NCBI GenBank assembly: GCA_002731295.1
Contig: PCBE01000104.1
Span: 1-8,338 of the forward strand
Direction: 5' to 3'
Origin: Acidiferrobacteraceae bacterium
GTDB taxonomy: Bacteria; Pseudomonadota; Gammaproteobacteria; Arenicellales; UBA868
Length of the DNA: 8,338 bases
In this document: piece by piece, positions 1 to 6,216 of the stretch
Layout of the letters: each line of letters begins with the position of its first letter
How positions within the stretch are numbered: position 1 is the stretch's first letter
Made by a program: the position numbers and the translations under genes
The notes under the pieces: model-generated
What the model was told of the DNA's origin: nothing
Database searches by the model: none
The model's input: the letters and a program-made list of their open reading frames with translations, nothing else

Positions 1-587
1 TCCCGATCGATGGTGGCATACCAGGCCGTGTCACGGTTGCGCTGCTTGTAGACCGTGGCCTGACGGAAGACACCTTCATAAGACAGGCCCAGTCTCTGAG
101 CCGCTATTCGGGATGGCGCATTGAGCGCATCGCATTTCCACTCATAGCGTCGGTAGCCGAGTGTAAATGCCTGTTCCATCATCAGGTACATCGCTTCGGT
201 CGCGGCCGGTGTTCTTTGCAGTAGCGGGGAGTAGTGGATATAGCCGACCTCGATCGAACCAGCGGATGGCGTGATTCTGAGGTAACTGGCAATCCCAACA
301 CTTGTCTGACTTTCACCATCTATGATGGCAAAGAAAAATGGATCATCCAGCTTGGCCATGTCACTCAGCCAGATGTAGAACTCGGCATAGTTCTCGAATG
401 GGCCCTGCGGCAGGTAGGTCCAGTTGCGGCCTTCGGAATCGAGCGCATACGCATCGAACAGTGATTGTCCATCACGGTCCGCGTCGAGGCGTTCGAGCCG
501 GCAGTAGCGTCCGATCATCGGTTCGCCGGGTGGCCTGACCGGTGGGGTCCAGTCGCCAATAGAAAATCCAATCGGTTGAATGGTCAT
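1..587 (-). CDS. GNAT-family N-acetyltransferase (RimJ/RimL-like), C-terminus cut by window edge
   Basis: Reading the minus strand from the ATG at 587-585 gives 195 uninterrupted codons with no stop before the edge, so the C-terminus is missing. The protein looks like the GNAT_3 (RimJ/RimL-type) family. Residues 24-34 (MIGRYCRLERL) form the typical first strand, residues 83-106 two core strands, and residues 124-132 (QRTPAATEA) the acetyl-CoA loop region. Residues 145-166 (YRRYEWKCDALN, then PSRIAAQRLG) and the RNRDTAWY element at 183-190 are a block I know well from this family, which usually ends about 15-25 residues later. The acceptor substrate (protein N-terminus, amino acid or small amine) cannot be read from sequence. 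The start is supported by the family-like N-terminus (GDWTPP before the first strand); its ribosome site is weak. It follows Rieske A by 45 bases on the same strand and may share its transcript. Its GC content (57% in two hand-counted rows) resembles the right-hand genes rather than its Rieske neighbour. Confidence 0.85.
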   Translation of the reverse strand, partial: MTIQPIGFSIGDWTPPVRPPGEPMIGRYCRLERLDADRDGQSLFDAYALDSEGRNWTYLPQGPFENYAEFYIWLSDMAKLDDPFFFAIIDGESQTSVGIASYLRITPSAGSIEVGYIHYSPLLQRTPAATEAMYLMMEQAFTLGYRRYEWKCDALNAPSRIAAQRLGLSYEGVFRQATVYKQRNRDTAWYATIDR

Positions 588-632
588 CGCTTTAGATTGT
601 TTTCGCCGTGTGAAATTGCCGGCTCAGATGAA

Positions 633-1808
633 TTAATGCCCACCGCACACCTCTGATGATACCGATGCGACTGATTCAACGATCAAGCGAGCAAAATGCT
701 GTTGAACCGGGTCCCAGTAGGGCGATAGTACGCCACCATCAAACCCGTCGGATAAGCGCCCGGCCTGCATGCGCTCCAGGATGCCAATGTCTTCATTGTT
801 GAGATCATGCCAATTATTAATGACCACATTACGCGCCTTTGTGTATTGATCACTATTTGCGCCGTCGCCGACAAAATAGAGTCCGATCGATTCTTTGCAT
901 CGATCAGGTCCTGATGGTGTCGCAACAAAGGTGGCGAGTTGGTCCGGAAAAATCTCAAATGCAAAATTGGGGAACAAGACATACCAGTCTCCGCGCCTTT
1001 TCTTGTCACTCGAAAGGTTCGGAAAGTACGGCAATCCCTCGCCGCGGGCAGGATCCGTTTCCTTGAATTCGTAGCCGCATGAAAGAATGTGATTTTCGAA
1101 TACCGGTGGACTTCGTTCTGCCATCGAGACAAATGAATTAAGCCAGGGATGACAGGAGAAGACGTGATAAGGCTCGATGAAATTTTCGATTACCAATTTC
1201 CAGTTCGCATGAATATCGAATTCCAGCTCGGTACCAAAATTCAAGGCGCTCAGATCGTAACCATCAAGTTTATTGACTAGGGGCTCAATATGCGCTGAAA
1301 AATCAGCGGCATTCCCATCTAAGTTAACAAATACCCAGTCGTTCCAGGTTTCACATCGAATTTCGATCAAGTTTGATTCCCGACATTGGTCGGGGTTGAC
1401 GTCGTGTTTGTCACCGCCGAAAAAATGAGGTCGTGCCAGCAATTCGCCGCTGAGGCTGTAGCTCCATGAATGATTGGGGCAGACGATCGTGCGGCATTTG
1501 GATTTCCATTCATCGACCAGCATCGCACCGCGATGCCGGCAGACGTTGTGAAAGGCTCTGATGGCGGTTTCATCACTTTTAGCCAGCAGGATGGGTTGTC
1601 CAGCCACCTCCACGGGTAACAGGTCGCCAACATTAGGGAGTTTGTGAGCAAAGGCAGCGAATACCCAGGTGTTTTTGAAAAGTGAGTTCTGCTCCAGCTT
1701 GAAAAATGCCGAATCAGTGTAGGCAGCATTTGGCAGGGCAGACCCCTGAGCAGTGGGTTCAGTGATGCGTGTCCATAGATCCGGATCAAACCAATGGTCG
1801 TTGCCCAC
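633..1808 (-). CDS. Rieske non-heme iron oxygenase, alpha subunit 'A' (quaternary-ammonium type)
   Basis: A 391-residue oxygenase component, predicted to use electrons from a separate reductase to activate O2 and hydroxylate, often N-demethylate, its substrate in the cytoplasm. The Rieske 2Fe-2S ligands are C90-x-H92 and C110-x2-H113. The catalytic domain has NWKLVIENF at 202-210, then E212, H215 and H220, with D340 (in NNEDIGILE) the likely third iron ligand. The glutamate in EPYH, where ring-hydroxylating dioxygenases usually have Asp, matches the bridging Glu of CntA-type enzymes, as do single-subunit length, no beta-subunit gene and the LSPYWDPVQQHF end (361-372). The second Rieske loop reads CPNHSW instead of the common CPYHGW/CPYHAW, which is unusual. 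The GTG start at 1808 is chosen because AGGAG lies six bases upstream. It lies 91 bases after the flavoprotein gene, probably on one transcript. The substrate is not determined; a betaine is inferred from context. Confidence 0.88.
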   Translation of the reverse strand: MGNDHWFDPDLWTRITEPTAQGSALPNAAYTDSAFFKLEQNSLFKNTWVFAAFAHKLPNVGDLLPVEVAGQPILLAKSDETAIRAFHNVCRHRGAMLVDEWKSKCRTIVCPNHSWSYSLSGELLARPHFFGGDKHDVNPDQCRESNLIEIRCETWNDWVFVNLDGNAADFSAHIEPLVNKLDGYDLSALNFGTELEFDIHANWKLVIENFIEPYHVFSCHPWLNSFVSMAERSPPVFENHILSCGYEFKETDPARGEGLPYFPNLSSDKKRRGDWYVLFPNFAFEIFPDQLATFVATPSGPDRCKESIGLYFVGDGANSDQYTKARNVVINNWHDLNNEDIGILERMQAGRLSDGFDGGVLSPYWDPVQQHFARLIVESVASVSSEVCGGH

Positions 1809-1814
1809 CAGGCG

Positions 1815-1819
1815 CTCCT
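1815..1819 (-). promoter_or_regulatory. Ribosome binding site that fixes the GTG start of Rieske A
   Basis: On the minus strand AGGAG lies six bases before the GTG at 1808-1806. It is the clearest Shine-Dalgarno sequence in the window and favours this GTG over any later in-frame start. Rieske A can therefore be translated independently although it sits downstream of the flavoprotein gene. Confidence 0.7.
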
Positions 1820-1899
1820 GTCGTATCGAGAGAATTCATCGGTCCTCTATGCTGCTTCTTTTCCCTGTGAAATGCTCCGCAGGCTCACCCGGAGTGTCT

Positions 1900-3864
1900 T
1901 CACTGTAAAGACCAGGCGGCCTGAAATCCATCCAGAACTGCCTCTTCAACGGTTCTGGGGATGAGCGCGTCACCGATTTCTATGAGTGTGGGTCGTTTGT
2001 GCGTGCCTGTTGACTCGAATAACCAGTCACATCCCCTATTTGATTGGGGTGCGTAGCAACTGACGATCGTGTCGACGTTTTCGCAGATGATCGGTTCACC
2101 GTTGATCATATGTTGGAAAAATGCCGTGCGATCCTGCGCTCCGAAAAAACGGGCGAAGTTGATTAATTCAACATTCAGACTCTGCAGTTCACCGATCCAT
2201 TGGTCGCGAACAATACCCGGAATCGACTCGCCAGGAATACTGGCACCCGACAGCAGCCTCACGTGATGCCCTTCCTGTGCCAGTTTATGGGCAACCCCAA
2301 GACCGGTCCAATCGCATGCCCAGTCTGCGATGACAACATTCTGTCCTATTTTTTTGTGTCGCTGGATGACAGACCAAGCGTGAACGAGTTCTACATCGTT
2401 TACTTCAACTTCTGGCAGCCGGGTCACTGCGCCTGTTGCGACAATTATTGTGTCGGGCTCGAATTCGTTGATCGTCTCACTGGATACGGTTGAATTTAAG
2501 CAGACCTCGACACTGTTTCGCTCCAATTCATGGACAAGATTAGTGGTGACACCACCGAATTCAGCCCGACCAGGCAGTAATTCTGCAAGATTTACCTGGC
2601 CGCCGAGCCTTGCCTGCTGCTCAAAAAGTACAACCCGATGCCCGTGTTCTGCTGCAGTCACAGCGGCTTTCATTCCGCCTGGGCCGCCACCGATGACCAT
2701 GACAGTTTTCGTTGATTGTGATGGTTGGATATTCTGGAAAAGCTGCTCTCTACCGGTTCGTGGATTCTGGATGCAGGAAATTGCGTGGTGCGTTAGACGA
2801 TGCCCCACACAGGCTTGATTGCATCCGATGCAGGCGCGAATATGATCGCTCTTGTTCTGGGTGACCTTGTTTACGAACTCTGGATCGGCAATCAGTGCCC
2901 GCGCCATGCCAATCATGTCGGCCTTACCATCGGACAAGATTTCTGAAGCCGTCTGAGGTTGGTTGATTCTTCCTGCAACCAGCACTGGTTTCGAGACTGC
3001 GTTTTTCAGCCGCGCAGCATCGTCTGCAACATAAGCATGGGGGATAGCCATGGGTGGAAAGACATGAATCCAGCTACCGGGAGAAGACGATGAACCAGCA
3101 ATCACACTGAAATAGTCCAGGTCATCGTCCTCTTCCAATGCGCTACAGATTCTGATGACCTCATCGGGGTCCAGGGCGGTTTCCGTCTTCTCGTCCAGGG
3201 TGATACGAATTCCTAAGGCTTTCCCTTGACCAATGGCCTTTCTTGTTTGTGTAACCGTTTCGCGTAAGAATCTCAGCCGATTTTCGAAGCTGCCGCCAAA
3301 TTCATCTTCGCGTCGATTTGTTGCCGGGTTTAGAAATTGAGCAATCAGATAACCCATGCTCGCTAGAATTTCGACCCCATCTAAATCCGCTTCCGCCAGA
3401 CGCACAGCTGCCTTGGCGTAGCTATCGATGACCTCCCAGACCATTTCATTGGGCATGGGCCTGGGTACCACGCGATAACGATCATCGGGAATATCAGACG
3501 GAGAGTAGATTAATGGTTTTGATCCGTCATGGGTGTATCGAACGGCACGCCCCGCATGGAACAGCTGCCCGAATACCGATGTGCCATGTTCCCTGCAACC
3601 TCTGGCTAGCTTTTTTAGTCCAGGAATAATGGTGTCACGACCCGCGTTCAAGTAAGCCGACTCGAACTCGAAGCTCGGGTGAAAAGCCATGCCCTCGAGA
3701 ATGATCAGGCCCACGCCACCTCTTGCGCGGGCTTCGTGGTAGGCGATCAGGTTATCCGTAACGACACCTTCGGATCCCAACGTCGTGCCGTGTGGAGGAT
3801 TGAAAATCCTGTTCGGTATCCTCGCTGGTCCTAGATCTATTGGTTCAAGCAGGTTCTCGTACAT
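1900..3864 (-). CDS. FMN/4Fe-4S/FAD oxidoreductase, 2,4-dienoyl-CoA reductase / TMADH family, candidate N-demethylase
   Basis: A 654-residue three-cofactor flavoprotein of full family length. Residues 1-370 form an old-yellow-enzyme barrel: RARGGVGLIILEG at 46-58, QLFHAGR at 100-106, and the signature FLNPATNRREDEFGGSFENR at 177-196. Cysteines 345, 348, 352 and 364 (C-x2-C-x3-C-x11-C) bind a 4Fe-4S cluster. An FAD/NAD(P)-type fold follows, with VIGGGPGGMKAA at 390-401 and ATGA at 476-479. The FMN should be non-covalent, because the cysteine that anchors FMN in trimethylamine dehydrogenase (near residue 30) is absent. The cysteine spacing matches FadH-type dienoyl-CoA reductases better than TMADH, and Y172 and H267 could be the FadH Tyr/His pair. 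Relatives in betaine pathways (StcD, DgcA) N-demethylate methylproline or dimethylglycine. Lying between two Rieske genes and near an HpbD-like epimerase favours removal of an N-methyl group from a tertiary amine, but reduction of an unsaturated acyl-CoA is not excluded. The ATG start gives the expected N-terminus; its ribosome site (GTGGTAG) is weak. Confidence 0.85.
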   Translation of the reverse strand: MYENLLEPIDLGPARIPNRIFNPPHGTTLGSEGVVTDNLIAYHEARARGGVGLIILEGMAFHPSFEFESAYLNAGRDTIIPGLKKLARGCREHGTSVFGQLFHAGRAVRYTHDGSKPLIYSPSDIPDDRYRVVPRPMPNEMVWEVIDSYAKAAVRLAEADLDGVEILASMGYLIAQFLNPATNRREDEFGGSFENRLRFLRETVTQTRKAIGQGKALGIRITLDEKTETALDPDEVIRICSALEEDDDLDYFSVIAGSSSSPGSWIHVFPPMAIPHAYVADDAARLKNAVSKPVLVAGRINQPQTASEILSDGKADMIGMARALIADPEFVNKVTQNKSDHIRACIGCNQACVGHRLTHHAISCIQNPRTGREQLFQNIQPSQSTKTVMVIGGGPGGMKAAVTAAEHGHRVVLFEQQARLGGQVNLAELLPGRAEFGGVTTNLVHELERNSVEVCLNSTVSSETINEFEPDTIIVATGAVTRLPEVEVNDVELVHAWSVIQRHKKIGQNVVIADWACDWTGLGVAHKLAQEGHHVRLLSGASIPGESIPGIVRDQWIGELQSLNVELINFARFFGAQDRTAFFQHMINGEPIICENVDTIVSCYAPQSNRGCDWLFESTGTHKRPTLIEIGDALIPRTVEEAVLDGFQAAWSLQ

Positions 3865-3912
3865 TTTCTACCACTGCTAAGTTGGTAATGGAGATGTCTT
3901 CTATCGCAACGG

Positions 3913-3922
3913 AAAGGCCTTT
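3913..3922. repeat. Perfect 10-base palindrome AAAGGCCTTT, possible operator half-sites
   Basis: AAAGGCCTTT is its own reverse complement and overlaps the first two bases of the candidate -35 box, so a dimeric regulator bound here could block or recruit polymerase. The symmetry is not continued by the next two bases on either side. A 10-base palindrome can occur by chance, so this is only a candidate. Confidence 0.2.
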
Positions 3923-3948
3923 GGGAAATTGTAAGTATCGACTATCAT
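3921..3948 (+). promoter_or_regulatory. Candidate sigma70-type promoter for the plus-strand genes
   Basis: TTGGGA at 3921-3926 (four of six consensus bases) and TATCAT at 3943-3948 (five of six) are separated by 16 bases. Transcription would start near 3955, giving a leader of about 30 bases before the ATG at 3985. The match is reasonable but not strong and rests only on eye inspection. Confidence 0.35.
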
Positions 3949-3984
3949 GAGTTGTGCGTCTATTGAAATGAGAATGGCTGGCGG

Positions 3985-5091
3985 ATGGGGTTAGTCGAGA
4001 CTTGTGATGCTGGAGTTGTCCATACCTTGGATCCTGCGTACTACACGAGCGACGCGATCTATCAGCAGGAATGCTTCGGACTCTTTATGTACACCTGGCA
4101 GTTTGCCGGGCACGTCTCACAGGCGCCCAATCCTGGTGATTACTTCACTTTTGAGATTGCCGGCCAGCAGCTTTTCTGCATTCGCAATTACGATAACGTA
4201 CTGCTCACGTTCTATAACGTCTGTCAGCATCGTGCGCATGAACTCGTTAAGGGTCAGGGCCACCGTGATAAGGCGATTGTCTGCCCATACCATGCCTGGG
4301 CATATCGCCTGGATGGTAGTTTGCTGCGCGGCCCTAATATCGAAGTCATGCCCGAGTGGGCTAGAGACAGCATCTGTCTGACATCGGTATCTACTCAGGA
4401 GTTTTGTGGATTTATCTTTGTTAACCTGGATGATGAAGCCGAGCCAATGGGAAGCTGGTTTCCGGAAGTAGAAACCCAGTTGCGTGATTTTGTTCCCGAT
4501 ATCGATTTACTGAAGCCTATCGAGACAATCTCTGTGAACGAAAAATGCAATTGGAAGGTCTCGGTTGAGAACTATTCGGAGTGTTATCACTGCCGGATCA
4601 ATCACAGGACATTTGCCACGGGTGTCATCAAAGCCGAAACCTACGATATCAAACCTCAGGGATACTGCCTGCGCCACACCACGGAGTGTCAGAACCTGGA
4701 TCAGATGAGTTATCCCATTGACCTCGATGCCAACACCCATGCAGGTGATTATTCATCGTGGTTTCTGTGGCCCACATTTTCTTTCCAGGTCTATCCCGGT
4801 AATGTGCTTAATACCTATCACTGGCAGTCGACGTCGGTGGATGAGGTGATGGTCTCGCGGGGTTGGTATACGGTTGACGGAAAGCCATCGGACCTCATTC
4901 ACGACCTGGCAGTCCAAGACCGCGAGACCACGGTCGAAGAGGATATCCACCTGGTTGAGTCGCAACAGCGGGGATTCAAGAATCGCGGTTATAGGCCAGG
5001 ACCTTTGGTCATCGATCCGGCAGGTGGTGTGAACTCTGAGCATTCGATTCAGGTGTTGCAGCAGTGGATGCGCGACGGGTGTGAGCCATAA
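3985..5091 (+). CDS. Rieske non-heme iron oxygenase, alpha subunit 'B' (CntA/GbcA-like betaine oxygenase)
   Basis: A 368-residue oxygenase with canonical Rieske ligands C80-x-H82 and C100-x2-H103 (CPYHAWAY). The mononuclear iron site lies in NWKVSVENYSECYHCRINH (189-207): H202, H207 and, further on, D320 in VEEDIHLVE. E199 in ECYH occupies the place of the bridging Glu of carnitine monooxygenase CntA, and the CQHRAHEL and ECYHC wording is that of the CntA/GbcA/stachydrine-demethylase group. These single-gene oxygenases attack N-methylated ammonium compounds with electrons from a separate flavin/2Fe-2S reductase, which is not encoded here. The first reaction on a betaine (loss of one methyl as formaldehyde) is the most likely role. 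It is first in the plus-strand gene set, six bases before the epimerase gene. ATG 3985 is the first ATG after the in-frame stop at 3964-3966; only a GG-rich stretch precedes it. It is clearly divergent from Rieske A, so not a recent tandem copy. Confidence 0.9.
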   Translation: MGLVETCDAGVVHTLDPAYYTSDAIYQQECFGLFMYTWQFAGHVSQAPNPGDYFTFEIAGQQLFCIRNYDNVLLTFYNVCQHRAHELVKGQGHRDKAIVCPYHAWAYRLDGSLLRGPNIEVMPEWARDSICLTSVSTQEFCGFIFVNLDDEAEPMGSWFPEVETQLRDFVPDIDLLKPIETISVNEKCNWKVSVENYSECYHCRINHRTFATGVIKAETYDIKPQGYCLRHTTECQNLDQMSYPIDLDANTHAGDYSSWFLWPTFSFQVYPGNVLNTYHWQSTSVDEVMVSRGWYTVDGKPSDLIHDLAVQDRETTVEEDIHLVESQQRGFKNRGYRPGPLVIDPAGGVNSEHSIQVLQQWMRDGCEP

Positions 5092-5097
5092 TCAACG

Positions 5098-6216
5098 ATG
5101 AAAATCACCAGTATTACGCTGTGGCAGAAATCACTGCCGCTAGCCAAGCCCTACTGGTTGTCGGGTGGGCGGCTTAAGTTCGAGGTGCTGGACAGTACTT
5201 TTGTTCGTATAGACACGGATGAAGGGATTTCCGGTTGGGGAGAAGGTTGCCCGTGGGGGCACACGTACCTGCCGGCGCATGGCCCGGGTGTTCGGGCGGG
5301 TATCGAAACAATGGCATCTTCGATTCTGGGTCTGGATCCACGACAGACGGGCCCGATCAACCACCAGATGGATCTCGCACTGCCTGGTCACCTGTATGCC
5401 AAGGCACCAATCGACATCGCCTGCTGGGATATCGCTGGACAGGCCGCGGAATTGCCAATAGGAGAACTTCTGGGCGGGCGTTACCCAGAGCCGATACCGG
5501 TGGCGTCGTCAATTTCAACCGGTACGCCCCGGGAGATGTTGGCGGATATCGAGCGATACCGTACGCACGGATACCGAGTGCATTCCGCGAAAGTGGGTGC
5601 TGATGCCTTACAAGATATTGAACGAATTCGGTTTCTGGAGGCCCACCGGGAACCAGACGAAGTTGTGTTTTATGATGTCAATCGTGCCTGGACGCGGGCA
5701 GAGGCGGTGACCGTGATGAATGCCGTGTCTGACCTACCGGTCACCTTCGAGCAGCCCTGCGAGACACTCGACGATTGTTTGGCGGTGCGGCGTGTCACAT
5801 CACATCCTATGGCCATTGACGAGCGGCTCGATACGCTCAACGATATGACACGTATCGTCAGTGACCGCATCGCTGAATTGATCAACATCAAGATCAACCG
5901 TGTGGGTGGCCTGACCCGGGCAGCCCGCATACGCGACCTGGCGTTGGCTCATGGCATCGGCATATCCGTGATGCCGACCGGGGGAACGGTCCTCGCCGAT
6001 ACCGATGCGATACAGTTTGCGCAGACCATTCCGGATCCCTATCGACTCAGGGTGTGGTCATGCCAGGACATGATCACGGTTGATCCCGCCCCCGGCCGGG
6101 GTGCGCGTGTGAAAGACGGTCTGTTGGCTGCACCGGAAGCTCCGGGTCTGGGTGTTGCCCCTGACGAGCAATGGCTGGGCGAACCAGTTGCTGCCTACTC
6201 TCTGAAACGCACATGA
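5098..6216 (+). CDS. Enolase-superfamily (MLE subgroup) racemase/epimerase, HpbD-like betaine 2-epimerase candidate
   Basis: A 372-residue mandelate racemase/muconate lactonizing enzyme family protein of normal length. The N-terminal capping domain contains GWGEGCPWGHTYLPAH (46-61), close to the 20s/50s loop region I recall from Pelagibaca HpbD (hydroxyproline-betaine 2-epimerase). The barrel has K165 as the candidate first base, Mg ligands D193 (FYDVN), E218 (FEQP) and D241 (AIDE), and K265 (NIKINRVGG) as the opposing base. Two lysines facing each other fit 1,1-proton transfer, i.e. racemisation or epimerisation at the carbon next to a carboxylate. The first lysine of the usual KxK pair is S163. 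The end (APGLGVAPDE, then FG-like LGEPVAAYS) also matches HpbD. W320 could form the cation-pi contact with a quaternary nitrogen. It begins six bases after Rieske B and overlaps the next gene by four bases. A betaine substrate is inferred; other acid or amino-acid substrates remain possible. Confidence 0.82.
   Translation: MKITSITLWQKSLPLAKPYWLSGGRLKFEVLDSTFVRIDTDEGISGWGEGCPWGHTYLPAHGPGVRAGIETMASSILGLDPRQTGPINHQMDLALPGHLYAKAPIDIACWDIAGQAAELPIGELLGGRYPEPIPVASSISTGTPREMLADIERYRTHGYRVHSAKVGADALQDIERIRFLEAHREPDEVVFYDVNRAWTRAEAVTVMNAVSDLPVTFEQPCETLDDCLAVRRVTSHPMAIDERLDTLNDMTRIVSDRIAELINIKINRVGGLTRAARIRDLALAHGIGISVMPTGGTVLADTDAIQFAQTIPDPYRLRVWSCQDMITVDPAPGRGARVKDGLLAAPEAPGLGVAPDEQWLGEPVAAYSLKRT

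Larger units (their letters stand above)
3865..3984. promoter_or_regulatory. Divergent intergenic region between the two gene groups
   Basis: This 120-base gap separates the start of the minus-strand flavoprotein from the start of Rieske B and must hold the promoters of both arms. It contains a plausible plus-strand promoter, a perfect 10-base palindrome just in front of it, and a short inverted repeat TACCA (3869-3873) / TGGTA (3883-3887) close to the flavoprotein start. I found no convincing -35/-10 pair for the minus strand; the best, TAGACG with GATACT at 17-base spacing, is weak at both hexamers. Shared control of both arms is inferred from the layout, and no regulator gene lies in the window. 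Confidence 0.6.

Noticed and set aside
234..656. Small plus-strand open frames opposite the GNAT gene
   Set aside because: The minus-strand frame gives a convincing GNAT protein over the same bases; the plus-strand peptides are featureless.
1875..1894. CTCCG/CGGAG inverted repeat with a 10-base loop just after the flavoprotein stop
   Set aside because: The stem is only five pairs and no T-run follows on the minus strand, so it does not support a terminator between the flavoprotein and Rieske A.
2069..2818. Plus-strand open frames opposite the flavoprotein
   Set aside because: They overlap a gene with intact FMN, Fe-S and FAD motifs, and their translations show no family features.
633..5091. 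The two Rieske genes as a recent inverted duplication
   Set aside because: They differ in length, Rieske loop (CPNHSW against CPYHAW), N-terminus and most residues outside the metal motifs, so they are distant paralogues and not a recent repeat.
6171..6212. Upstream ATG at 6171 as the start of the MDR gene
   Set aside because: It would overlap the epimerase C-terminus by 46 bases with a leader unlike the family; the ATGA overlap at 6213 is the better start.
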